Source of the DNA: Aliiroseovarius crassostreae
Lineage (GTDB): Bacteria > Pseudomonadota > Alphaproteobacteria > Rhodobacterales > Rhodobacteraceae
Reading direction: 5' to 3'
Assembly: GCF_001307765.1 (NCBI RefSeq)
Contig: NZ_LKBA01000008.1
Location: 1 to 64,000 of the forward strand
DNA: 64,000 nucleotides
Numbering within the stretch: position 1 is the first letter of the stretch; every line of letters starts with the position of its first letter. A program made the position numbers and the translations under genes. Below, piece by piece: positions 29,859 to 38,265 of the stretch. Under the pieces are notes generated by a model. It was not told the origin of the DNA. It was given only the letters and a program-made list of their open reading frames with translations, and searched no databases.

Positions 29859-30671
29859 ATGATCATGAATTACCGCAGCACCGCCCGCACCCATTGCCAG
29901 ACCGCCAAAGCACTCCTATCGAGCGGCACAGACGACGACGTGTTACTTGCCGCGCTGAAGCTGCGCATGGCCTTGGAAAGCATCACCTACGATAGATCCA
30001 AAGGCTTTGCTGAAGATCTGGGGCCCGAGGCCATGAAGACGTGGCAACCCAAGAAGCTCATGGAACGTATGCTGGAAGTCGATCCACAAGCCGATGCTGA
30101 CGCAACGCTGTCCTTTGGCGAAGAACCGTCGCTCGGCGAAACGCCAGAAACCATGCAGCTCCTCGGCACAGATCACGTCTTGAACCTGCGGACGCTGAAG
30201 AAGCACTATGACGCCCTCGGCTCATACCTTCATACGCCGACACTCGCCCAGATCGAGCAAGGCAAAGTCCACGATTTTGCGAGGCTTAGCCAGCGGTGTT
30301 CCAAGATCATCGACGCCCTTGACGCCGCTCTGGGCTCCAAGGTCTGGAATTCCACCTTCGCAACACGAGGCGTTATGGATTGCAGCGAGTGCGGGTCAAC
30401 CATTCGACGCCGCTTGCCAAAGAGCATGGCCGAGCGCGTGGTCCAATGCTGGTCATGCCCAGCCAGTTACACAATGACCGAGATCGAAGACCAAAAGGTG
30501 CGCTTTGAGCCACGACAGGTCCGGGCCACATGCCCTAAACCGGATTGCGGCGATGAATCCTATATCTGGGAGCGTAATGTCGAACGGGGAAACTCGTGGC
30601 CCTGCGACGGTTGTGGCTCAAAGCTGATGTTCGCACTCGGAGTTGCCGTCGCGCCTAGCGACAAACCGTAA
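29859..30671 (+). CDS. Hypothetical protein with C-terminal zinc ribbons
   Basis: The 270-residue product has a helical N-terminal half (KALLSSGTDDDVLLAALKLRMALESITYDR), similar in feel to HEPN-like or abortive-infection-associated proteins. A C-terminal part carries three CxxC-type pairs (DCSECGST, QCWSCPAS, ATCPKPDC with PCDGCGSK), giving probably two zinc ribbons. It may bind nucleic acid. It is the gene just left of the Abi/small-RNA locus. Exact family unknown. Confidence 0.6.
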   Translation: MIMNYRSTARTHCQTAKALLSSGTDDDVLLAALKLRMALESITYDRSKGFAEDLGPEAMKTWQPKKLMERMLEVDPQADADATLSFGEEPSLGETPETMQLLGTDHVLNLRTLKKHYDALGSYLHTPTLAQIEQGKVHDFARLSQRCSKIIDALDAALGSKVWNSTFATRGVMDCSECGSTIRRRLPKSMAERVVQCWSCPASYTMTEIEDQKVRFEPRQVRATCPKPDCGDESYIWERNVERGNSWPCDGCGSKLMFALGVAVAPSDKP

Positions 30672-30730
30672 AGACCAGCCACTGATTTGTCCGCCGTAGA
30701 ATATCCAGCGAATTTGCTATAGCTATGCCC

Positions 30731-30810
30731 AAAAAAGCGAAAACCCGCGAGGACCGATGAAGGCTGTCGCGGGCATCTAAGAGGTTGAAGACCTAAAGCT
30801 GTCTTCGATT
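30731..30810 (-). ncRNA. Candidate small RNA 1 beside the Abi/HEPN gene
   Basis: A minus-strand promoter has TTGACA (30846-30841), an 18-bp spacer and TATATT (30822-30817). The spacer contains the dyad GGGTG-GAAAT-CACCC. The predicted RNA of about 80 nt has hairpin 1 GAAGAC/GTCTTC (30806-30787) and hairpin 2 CCCGCGA/TCGCGGG (30773-30744), then TTTTCGCTTTTTT. No coding gene fits. Its divergent placement next to an AbiF-like gene suggests an RNA partner, because AbiF-family toxins are known to have structured RNA neighbours. Confidence 0.6.
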
Positions 30811-30853
30811 GATGTGAATATAGGGTGATTTCCACCCGAATGTCAAGAAAAAC

Positions 30854-30863
30854 GGTCTAGACC
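30854..30863. promoter_or_regulatory. Perfect palindrome GGTCTAGACC upstream of the Abi gene
   Basis: This 10-bp palindrome lies 30 bp before the Abi-like start and just outside the small-RNA promoter. It is a candidate operator for a toxin or regulator. Confidence 0.35.
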
Positions 30864-30892
30864 CATTAAGGACCGAGCGGAGCAGTAAGGCA

Positions 30893-31507
30893 TTGGTTGT
30901 AAATATAATTTCTCAGGAGCGCCTGACAAAGTACCTTAGAGAGGCTGGTCACGATCAGCAGCGGGCACTGGCGCTTTATGGATGGAACATCCAACTGAGC
31001 GAAGCATTTTTCCCGGTTCTGAGCGCTTCTGAGGTCTGCCTTCGCAATACCATCTGCACACAATTAATCGCCCTGTATGGCCAAACGTGGTGGGATGACC
31101 CAGCTTTTCTCCTTCAGATCAAGAAGAATGGCACGCGGATTGTAAAGACAGCCCGTGACAAACTCAGAACCCGTGGTCCTGTCACCTCGGGCGGAATGAC
31201 AGCTGAACTCAACTTCGGGTTTTGGGTCAACATGCTCCTACCAAGACACGAACCTGTGTTTTGGCAGAACCTGAATGCTGCCTTCCCAGATCTGCCACCG
31301 GCAGTCACCTACGCCGCCCTCTACAAGAGATGCGATGATGTCCGTGAGTTTCGGAACCGGATTTTCCACCATGAGCCGATCATGCACCGCAACATCACCA
31401 AAGAATACAGTCAGATCATGGAACTCATCGGTTGGCTGAGCCCAGATAAGGCTAAGTGGATCAAGCCATATTCTCGGGTGATGACAGTGGCACGACAAAA
31501 GCCTTAG
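30893..31507 (+). CDS. Abi_2/AbiF-like HEPN protein
   Basis: The 204-residue protein appears to start with TTG (30893), after an AGTAAGG element. There is no ATG in the first two thirds of the frame. It shows the Abi_2/AbiD-F pattern: LSASEVCLRNTICTQL, FGFWVNMLLPRHEPVFW, and VREFRNRIFHHEPI near residue 154. The R-N-x4-H arrangement is the HEPN ribonuclease signature. Such proteins abort phage infection or act as toxins by cutting RNA. The divergent small RNA is the probable antitoxin or regulator. Length is slightly short for Abi_2 (usually 250-320 residues). Confidence 0.75.
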   Translation: MVVNIISQERLTKYLREAGHDQQRALALYGWNIQLSEAFFPVLSASEVCLRNTICTQLIALYGQTWWDDPAFLLQIKKNGTRIVKTARDKLRTRGPVTSGGMTAELNFGFWVNMLLPRHEPVFWQNLNAAFPDLPPAVTYAALYKRCDDVREFRNRIFHHEPIMHRNITKEYSQIMELIGWLSPDKAKWIKPYSRVMTVARQKP

Positions 31508-31534
31508 AACGCCAGCGCGACGAATCAAGCATCC

Positions 31535-32545
31535 TCAGAAGCTCCAGTTACACGTTTCGGCCAACTCCCCTAGCACCCCGCGCAGCCCAGATATATCAAA
31601 GATCGCGGTGTTTGGGTTCTCACCATAGGGAATGATCTGAAGAACAAGCCTGTCTTCGTCTAGGAGTTCCTTCAGGAGGTTTCCGGCCCAGCTGGGGGCA
31701 AAGGTGGCGTTGCGGTCTGTGGACACACCCCACCGCTCTTCTCTCGCCTGCCCCGCGCCGATCCGGACGGTGACGCGCTTCCACTCCGAATACACATCGT
31801 TGGAATCGTCACCGAGAAAGTCGCCCCAGACGACATAGGCCTCCGTCGTATTGGATTTGCACCGGGCGATGAACGTGACGGGATCTCCGGAACGCGAAGT
31901 GCCGGTCTCGGCCGCAAGCGACAGTGTGATCGTCTGGGTATCGTCGATCGGGTTAGTGGCCGTCCGCACACGCCATGCGCCCGTTCCAGCGCTTTCGTTC
32001 ATCGATGTGACCGGCTCAGCTGGCACGGCCGTCTCGTCGATCACCGCGCCGATCTCATAGGTGAACGTCCCACACAGACCTGGACTGTTGATGTCAAACG
32101 GCGGCTCCACCGACTGGAAGACCGCCATTGTCAGCGTCGGATCGCCGCCAAAACGGCTTTGCTGATAGAAGACGACATAGAGCGGTTCTGGATTTCCACC
32201 ACCGCAGAGCATGTTCCCATTCTGCAAAGAACCAGGATTCTCAGAAAGCCGAAACACCTCGGCAGTCTGCTTGCCCTGCCCGCCAACATCCCACGTCCGC
32301 CAGGATGCACCCTCGGAAGTCAGATCCACGGCAGCGCCGCTCTCAAAGGTCAGGCCCATCGAACTGCCTTCAGTTGCAAACTCTGGATTACCCGACAGCG
32401 CAATCTCACCCGTGATAGCACTGGCCGTCCGGCTAATCGGCGCAAACGACCCCGCCTCCTGCCAGACATGCCGCTCGATCGCTGATTGAGAGTAAGCTGG
32501 CGTAGACAGAATTACGATCGAAAGGAGTAGAGGGCTTAGATTCAT
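31535..32545 (-). CDS. Periplasmic protein with C-terminal VasI-like domain
   Basis: Start at MNLSPLLLS (32545) is chosen because it begins a signal peptide (cleaved after AYS near residue 19). The 336-residue protein has an N-terminal beta-rich half of unknown type. Its C-terminal half resembles the VasI family of type VI secretion-associated proteins: ITLSLAAETG, FIARCKSNTTEAYVVWGDFLG, RVTVRIGAGQAREERWGVSTDRNATF, ending GELAETCNWSF. No T6SS genes are near, so it is probably a stand-alone periplasmic protein. The longer frame reaches 32596. Confidence 0.6.
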   Translation of the reverse strand: MNLSPLLLSIVILSTPAYSQSAIERHVWQEAGSFAPISRTASAITGEIALSGNPEFATEGSSMGLTFESGAAVDLTSEGASWRTWDVGGQGKQTAEVFRLSENPGSLQNGNMLCGGGNPEPLYVVFYQQSRFGGDPTLTMAVFQSVEPPFDINSPGLCGTFTYEIGAVIDETAVPAEPVTSMNESAGTGAWRVRTATNPIDDTQTITLSLAAETGTSRSGDPVTFIARCKSNTTEAYVVWGDFLGDDSNDVYSEWKRVTVRIGAGQAREERWGVSTDRNATFAPSWAGNLLKELLDEDRLVLQIIPYGENPNTAIFDISGLRGVLGELAETCNWSF

Positions 32546-32735
32546 AGGACGTTCCACAGGTGTCGATAAGACAGGTTGCGAGATCACAGGTATCAAAGGA
32601 AAATATCACTGTCGAAAGAGGAAAAGTCCATGTCGCAAGCAGTGTCGCATATGCCAGTAATTTATGGTCGCACATATGAGGTCAAAGGAACGGTCTCGTG
32701 ACGTTTCACAAAATTCTCGTGAGGCAAGCTAACTG

Positions 32736-33113
32736 GTGACCTGGCTCGCGCTTCTCCTAACATCCGCCATTGCCGGTATGCTCTACTACAAAATCAAAGT
32801 TCGCCCTCGGCGGGTGCGAATCTCGTTTTATGTGGGCGTTATCCAGCTTGGACTTGGATCTCTTTCCGCCCTGGCGACTACAATAGCGCCCATCTCTCCG
32901 ATCAGCTGCGTAATTGGTGGGGTTGGCGTGTACATCAACCCGATCATCACCCTGATCGATGTCGTCATGCTCTTGTCGGTCATACCTACCAAACTCAGAG
33001 CGAACGATCGGCTTCAGATCCTGATCTACGTTGCCTTCATCGTCGCGCGGATCGCGCTGCACATCATGGCGGGTGCTGTACACTATTGGGCGTTCAGCTA
33101 CTGCACTATCTGA
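32736..33113 (+). CDS. Small multi-TM hypothetical protein
   Basis: The 125-residue product starts with GTG and has three or four hydrophobic helices (WLALLLTSAIAGMLYYKI, FYVGVIQLGLGSLSAL, LIDVVMLLSVIP and ILIYVAFIVARIALHIMAG). No strong ribosome-binding site is visible, so the start is uncertain. No family assigned. It converges on the leftward gene at 33172 with a terminator between. Confidence 0.5.
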   Translation: MTWLALLLTSAIAGMLYYKIKVRPRRVRISFYVGVIQLGLGSLSALATTIAPISPISCVIGGVGVYINPIITLIDVVMLLSVIPTKLRANDRLQILIYVAFIVARIALHIMAGAVHYWAFSYCTI

Positions 33114-33127
33114 TCCATTTAGAAACG

Positions 33128-33149
33128 AAAAAGGGCCCCAGCGGGGCCC
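33128..33149 (-). terminator. Rho-independent terminator for the transfer operon tail
   Basis: Arms GGGCCCC (33133-33139) and GGGGCCC (33143-33149) are followed on the minus strand by T5 (33132-33128). It is the end point of the leftward gene at 33172. Confidence 0.8.
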
Positions 33150-33171
33150 AATTCCGTGTTTGTATAAATCT

Positions 33172-33567
33172 TCAGCTAGCGCCGTATTTGAAGCGGTTGT
33201 GCTTCGAAACCGGGCGACCAGTCATCGGGTCGATGATGTAGCCAGTTTCGGTCGCGGCGCTGCGAACCATTTCTTCCATCTCTTCGACGCTCAGAAATGC
33301 AGGGCGAGCCTTGCCTTCTTTCTTGGTGGGCAGTTCACCACGCACGGGAACTTCGAAAAGATCGCCTTTGCGGTCGATGGCCCAACCATAGAACGACAGA
33401 CGGGCATTCAGCTTCGAGAGCGCCATATGCGCGCCCGCTTTCGCCAGAAGACCCTTCACGCCGCCCTCAGGATAGATCTCCGCGAGTTTGGCCTGGGCAT
33501 ACGCCTGAAGGACGTTGAACTCTGCCGAACCGCGAGCTACTTTGCCTTGCTTCAGTTTGTCGATCAT
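33172..33567 (-). CDS. Hypothetical protein after the coupling protein gene
   Basis: This 131-residue soluble protein has a very strong AAAGGAGG element before its ATG. It starts MIDKLKQGKVARGSAEFNVLQAYAQAKLAEIYPEGGVKG (described as helix plus loop). It continues with LSFYGWAIDRKGDLFEVPVRG and ends YIIDPMTGRPVSKHNRFKYG. No family assigned. The strong translation signal suggests an abundant product, perhaps a structural or DNA-binding protein. It lies 78 bases after the coupling protein gene, so it may be in the same operon or have its own promoter. Confidence 0.7.
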   Translation of the reverse strand: MIDKLKQGKVARGSAEFNVLQAYAQAKLAEIYPEGGVKGLLAKAGAHMALSKLNARLSFYGWAIDRKGDLFEVPVRGELPTKKEGKARPAFLSVEEMEEMVRSAATETGYIIDPMTGRPVSKHNRFKYGAS

Positions 33568-33645
33568 AGCGTCCTCCTTTCATGTCATTGCGCTTTGTCT
33601 CAATACTCATATAAGCATTCTTAGGTTAATTTTCAACCCTACCCT

Positions 33646-36039
33646 TTACAAAACCCCCACCGCCTTACGGGCGTTCTCTGCCACGGCATCAACTTCTGCG
33701 GGTTTGGCCGGCAACTCTTGGCTAAGGTCATCCAAAATGTCGCGAGCTGCATCTCGCACATCATTAGATCCGAGGTTTGCAAGAAGCGGATCAGCAACTT
33801 TGCCCACGATTTCTGTTCTGGACGCGAACTCACTGGCACGGCGATTCTTTTCCCGCTGCTCAACCGTGTCCTGGACGAATTGCGCGATGTCCTCACGCTG
33901 CAATTTGCCCTTGGCAATCTTCCGAAGCATCAGGCCGATCATATCGTTCTCAACCTTTTCGAAGAGCTCGTATGCTTCAGAACCCTCTGTCCCGACCTCA
34001 GCCAGCGTGCGTGTGACCCCTGCCCTAGCTTCAGTACGAACAATTTCACGTTGACGGATATTAGGTCCATCAGCAGGTGTCAGCGGCTTTACCCCGACAA
34101 AGGGATTTCTCCGCCACTCCTCGACGCTGGGAATCGAGCCCGTGTAGAATGCGAGCATTCGAACAATGCGCGCGCCACCTGTCTCTCGGCCGTGTCGATC
34201 GAGCGTCTTTGAGCCCGTCACCATGTGGAACTGACCATTCTCTTGCTCAACAAGGTCATCGTATTCAATTTGGGCCACCTCCTGCAGGGATGAGCCCTTT
34301 TGGACCCTCAGACCTGAAGCAAAGGCATCCTTCTGGTATTCCATCTCGTTAGCGACTTGGACATGTGCCTTGCCCCCGATCTGGATCGCGGCGCGGGCAG
34401 TATCCGAGTCCTCGGACGACACCAAGCGCCCGAACCACTTTACAGCCGTGTTATCGAGAATGGCCTTTCCTTCGGCCTCCGAGCCTTTCATCAACGACGA
34501 AATATCCTGAGTTCCGAAATACACAGCAACTCCCAATGAACGCGCCTGCGCCGGGATCACCGAGAGGCCCTTCACGATGTAATAACCAACCTCATCAAGC
34601 ACAGCGCCGAACGGTATCTTCGAGTTCGACGGGCTCGCGTCAATGATCTCACGCTTGGACCCTTCGGACTCGGTATTGAGCAAGGAACCCAAGGCTGACT
34701 TCAGTGACAGAATTGTCAGCTTGCCAAGCTGCTCAAGGTTTTCAGGCGATTTTTCCAGTGATGGGAGCAGAACAACAAGACTACGGCGGTTGAGTACAAC
34801 ATCTTCAAACGAAATCTCGGAAAGCTCATTGTTGTAGATATAGCCGTAGTTGAAGGATAAGTTTACCACCGCACGAACGAGCTGCATTGTGATGTATCCG
34901 TGTTGCTCTTCGACCTTCTGACGGCTCTGATCGTTCGGATCTTCCTTATCAGGAATATCGCTGTATTTCGCCTCAAGGTTTGCATAGACATCTGCGCCCA
35001 TGCGGATGTGCTTCACGACTTTCTCAGGCTTCGACAACGCATAGGACGGGATGTTTTCCAGATACCGCCTCAGAGCTACCAACCTCTTTGTCAGAGCCGT
35101 CCAGTCCTCCGGGTGGTCTTTCTGCAGATCGACAAATCGGCCGTGCATGTCTTCAATCACGCCGAACCAGGCTAAGTTTTCCAGATTGGTCAGCAGGAAA
35201 TAGTCCGCAAGCAAAGACGGGTTCAACAGGATGTGGCCACGCTCTGCCAGGAACGCCAATGGTGGCATAATTGCTTCCATGAACGAGATGGCCCGGCCAG
35301 CCCACATATCGGCACCGTCTCCGGTGTCCATCAGGGAAACCATTGTTTCACTCATCTGGGCCGATCCGCCAAACCCAAGCGGATTGTACCCGTGGCTTCG
35401 GCGGTGCTTTTGTGGGCCCTGAATATCTCGACCACCGGTAAGATAGTCAGTGACGAACAGATCCTCGTCTCTCCCTAGCAGGCGGGAGATCTTATAAAGA
35501 GAGTCGAACGTGTTTACCGATGCCTTCCCGTCAACCAGCAGCACACCGGAACCCAATGCAAGCAAGCAAAAGGCTTGCCCCATAATGTTCTCGGTTTTGC
35601 CCGAACCTGTGGTCCCGATCATCAGCGCGTGCTTGTTCACGTCGTTGCTGCTCATCCAAACTTGCTGCCCGGTTTCTTGATCCATGCCTGCAAAAATGTT
35701 TGCCGCAGCCGGTTTCGATGTCGAAGCATCAATGACCTTGTGACCCATCAGGCCATTAATCCTTTGAGGCAGCCTGAAGGCTCCCTCCCACTTCTTCGAC
35801 TTCAACCGATAGCACCGGAAAAATACCACCAGCGCCGCCACAAAGATGATCTCGGGAATGAAGGGCGCCCATGAGAACAACAGACAGGCTATTCCGAGCG
35901 TCCCGAAAACCTTGAAGGTTCCCTCGGCTGTAGAACAGCTGTCTTCCATGCGCTGCCAGAAGGTCCGCACGTCATCACGACGCGCCTGGATGTTTACCTT
36001 CTGACCTCGCTTGACGCCTTTGACGACCTTCTGCGACAT
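33646..36039 (-). CDS. dotL: Type IVB coupling protein, DotL/IcmO (TrbC) family
   Basis: The 797-residue ATPase has an N-terminal membrane hairpin (FGTLGIACLLFSWAPFIPEIIFVAALVVFF, two helices), then FtsK/VirD4-type motor motifs: Walker A GTTGSGKT near residue 142, VLLVDGKAS, and Walker B-like FGAVLDEVGYY near residue 480. The all-alpha insertion contains DMWAGRAISFMEAI, HGYITMQL and the C-terminal helical tail used by DotL to bind adaptors. It recruits the relaxosome and substrates to the secretion channel at the inner membrane. Size matches DotL (about 780). It is the last gene of a ten-gene operon (33646-43954). Confidence 0.85.
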   Translation of the reverse strand: MSQKVVKGVKRGQKVNIQARRDDVRTFWQRMEDSCSTAEGTFKVFGTLGIACLLFSWAPFIPEIIFVAALVVFFRCYRLKSKKWEGAFRLPQRINGLMGHKVIDASTSKPAAANIFAGMDQETGQQVWMSSNDVNKHALMIGTTGSGKTENIMGQAFCLLALGSGVLLVDGKASVNTFDSLYKISRLLGRDEDLFVTDYLTGGRDIQGPQKHRRSHGYNPLGFGGSAQMSETMVSLMDTGDGADMWAGRAISFMEAIMPPLAFLAERGHILLNPSLLADYFLLTNLENLAWFGVIEDMHGRFVDLQKDHPEDWTALTKRLVALRRYLENIPSYALSKPEKVVKHIRMGADVYANLEAKYSDIPDKEDPNDQSRQKVEEQHGYITMQLVRAVVNLSFNYGYIYNNELSEISFEDVVLNRRSLVVLLPSLEKSPENLEQLGKLTILSLKSALGSLLNTESEGSKREIIDASPSNSKIPFGAVLDEVGYYIVKGLSVIPAQARSLGVAVYFGTQDISSLMKGSEAEGKAILDNTAVKWFGRLVSSEDSDTARAAIQIGGKAHVQVANEMEYQKDAFASGLRVQKGSSLQEVAQIEYDDLVEQENGQFHMVTGSKTLDRHGRETGGARIVRMLAFYTGSIPSVEEWRRNPFVGVKPLTPADGPNIRQREIVRTEARAGVTRTLAEVGTEGSEAYELFEKVENDMIGLMLRKIAKGKLQREDIAQFVQDTVEQREKNRRASEFASRTEIVGKVADPLLANLGSNDVRDAARDILDDLSQELPAKPAEVDAVAENARKAVGVL

Positions 36040-36042
36040 GGC

Positions 36043-38250
36043 TTATCCCTTCGACAGACGTTTGACGGCCGCGCCGGACAACTTTTTCCCGCCAGCGGCA
36101 CCAGCATTTTTGGTAACTCTTCCGATATTGCTGACCTCATTCAGAACACGACCAGTTGGCCGCGCTGTCTGAGAAACATTGTCGCCGATGTTCAGTTTGC
36201 CGATGTTGGACAGCATAATGCCTGCGCCAGCCATCGCGCCGTCACCAAGCTCAATGATCAATGATGAAGCCTGCATAATCAGGATCAGCGTCGTCACGAT
36301 GTACATGAAGATCAGCCCGATCATGATGATGATCGTGAACCAAGAGCCACCCGCAGTCATGAAACCCAAGAAACCTGAGAACAGCAGGAACAAGAAATCC
36401 ATGCCGATCCGCATAAGGATGAGGCTCGCGATAAATCCGATGATCGTGAAAATCGGCCGCAAAGCGATACCAAACAACGTCAGAATGATCTTGTTTGCTG
36501 GGCCGATCAAAGTCCCATCACGCGCAGGGGCAAAGTACGCCAGCACAGACAATGGAACGGCAAACATTGCCTCGATGCAGAGCAGAAGCCAAGACAGCAC
36601 GGCCGCAAAGAAATACACCAGAGGAATAGCTGGAATGATCGAAATGAGAACAAATCCCGCTATCAGCAGGAACCATCCCACCGGATATAGCAGATAATCG
36701 GCGACATATCCCGTCACCGCCCCACCAACGACACCACCGAAGACCGCGCCACCAACCTCAGTCACTGCCCCAGCTGCCATGATAGTACCGCCCACGGTCG
36801 TGATCTGCTTTCCAACAGCGATCACATCAGCCATAGGATCGAGATAGGCGGCGGTTGCACCACCGTCTGTTACGGTGAAGACCTCAAGCACAACTTGATA
36901 AAGAGAGTACAGCAGGCCACCGCCATCGGCATCACCGCCATTCGTTACTGCAGCCGTTGCGCTAGGCCTATGCGTTCCGAGTTCCTGGGCATAGCCATGA
37001 AACTGGTTGAGATACCCAAAATCGTCCACGACTTTGACGAACATCCCGCGATCGACGCCCGAAGAGCGCCCACTCAGGTAAGCACCGAGACCGCTGAAAT
37101 AGTCATCAATCGAGTTTTCCGGGTTGGCGTAAATCTGTAGCTCTGTGGCAGCGGAGTTTGCGGAATAAGAGGCCATCGTAATCCCGCGATGCCAGCTCAT
37201 AGCAAACGGCCAACCGAGCGTGTCTACTTCATCGAGCAATGCTTCGTGGAGATCTTCATATTCTCCGCTTGTGATCCCGCCACCGCTCACCCCGCTCATG
37301 TAGTTTGTGAACGCAGCAGCCACCGCATCGCGCATAATCGTCTCGATCTGGCTGCGATTTCGTTCACCCGCGAAAACGCGGTTCGCGATCTGCTCCGCTG
37401 CCGGAACCAGGTTCGTGGTTATTGCCGTGTCCGCAGCATTGAAGCGGTTAAGAACGACAGCCGAGCCAACACGCTCGGCGAAATCACCTGCCCCGGTCGT
37501 TGCAGCGGTCAACACTTCTGCTCTGTGTGAGATGCTTCCACAGAGATTGTCGGCCTCACCATACGAACCGCCAACATCGGAATAATAGATCTTCCGATGG
37601 TAGTTCGTGTATGAGGTGCCGGCACCCCAGAGACCCATTCTGGTAGAGGTGTCCGTCTCCAAGGTGGCTTGTCGATTCACATCAGCCGCTGGATTGCTCG
37701 CCAATGTCGCCAGACGCTCCATTTCACGCTGACAAAGCTCACCATGCGCAAGCGCATATAGGGCATTCGAAAACTGCTGCCTGACAAGAAAGTCTGTCTC
37801 AGAAAGCGGGTCGGTCGCGGCCAAGACAGGCTCGTCCCTCAACGCGCCATCTGCGACCGCACGCCACGCGACATCTCCTAAAGCCGACCCTTGTACCGTG
37901 AGCCAAACCAAAACCAGCTGCGCCACAGTAAGACCGCCCTGGATCGGAACAAAGGCGATCGCGCCCACCAAGATGCGAACGATGGTGTACTTCGTGTCCG
38001 ATTGGTTGCCGAAGGTTTTGCCGTCTGCGGCGGTATCAAAAACCAAAACGTAGGTCGTGTAGCTTCCGACGACCAACGCAGCCAGCAGACATGCAGTGTT
38101 GAAAATCGAGATCAGATTGGTCAGCAGCGTTCCATCTGTCAGTGACCCCCCTTCCCCAGAAACGAACTCGACAACACCGCCGAAAACGCGCGACAACAGT
38201 CCGACCGCATAGTCGTCTGTTGAAAGGTCAAAGAGGTCTGAAAAATCCAC
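36043..38250 (-). CDS. dotA: Type IVB inner-membrane protein, DotA/TraY family
   Basis: This 735-residue protein has an N-terminal motif block characteristic of DotA: LTNLISIFNTACLLAALVVGSYTTYVL, TKYTIVRILVGAIAFVPIQGGLTVAQLVLVW, then a long periplasmic loop (about residues 130-430) and a C-terminal helix cluster (PVGWFLLIAGFVLISIIPAIPLVYFF and following). DotA/TraY is a polytopic component of the type IVB channel. The stop overlaps almost directly into dotL, 3 bases apart. Length is somewhat shorter than Legionella DotA (1048). Confidence 0.8.
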   Translation of the reverse strand: MDFSDLFDLSTDDYAVGLLSRVFGGVVEFVSGEGGSLTDGTLLTNLISIFNTACLLAALVVGSYTTYVLVFDTAADGKTFGNQSDTKYTIVRILVGAIAFVPIQGGLTVAQLVLVWLTVQGSALGDVAWRAVADGALRDEPVLAATDPLSETDFLVRQQFSNALYALAHGELCQREMERLATLASNPAADVNRQATLETDTSTRMGLWGAGTSYTNYHRKIYYSDVGGSYGEADNLCGSISHRAEVLTAATTGAGDFAERVGSAVVLNRFNAADTAITTNLVPAAEQIANRVFAGERNRSQIETIMRDAVAAAFTNYMSGVSGGGITSGEYEDLHEALLDEVDTLGWPFAMSWHRGITMASYSANSAATELQIYANPENSIDDYFSGLGAYLSGRSSGVDRGMFVKVVDDFGYLNQFHGYAQELGTHRPSATAAVTNGGDADGGGLLYSLYQVVLEVFTVTDGGATAAYLDPMADVIAVGKQITTVGGTIMAAGAVTEVGGAVFGGVVGGAVTGYVADYLLYPVGWFLLIAGFVLISIIPAIPLVYFFAAVLSWLLLCIEAMFAVPLSVLAYFAPARDGTLIGPANKIILTLFGIALRPIFTIIGFIASLILMRIGMDFLFLLFSGFLGFMTAGGSWFTIIIMIGLIFMYIVTTLILIMQASSLIIELGDGAMAGAGIMLSNIGKLNIGDNVSQTARPTGRVLNEVSNIGRVTKNAGAAGGKKLSGAAVKRLSKG

Positions 38251-38265
38251 GGCAATGCTCCCCTA

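Noticed and set aside
30738-30775. Hairpin as terminator of the rightward gene ending at 30671
   Set aside because: The T-run is on the minus strand and a promoter lies upstream on that strand, so it ends a minus-strand RNA.
33604-33650. Possible extra copy of the 29-bp operator before the 33567 gene
   Set aside because: One half (TTAATTT or AGGTTAA) is good but no second half fits at the required distance.
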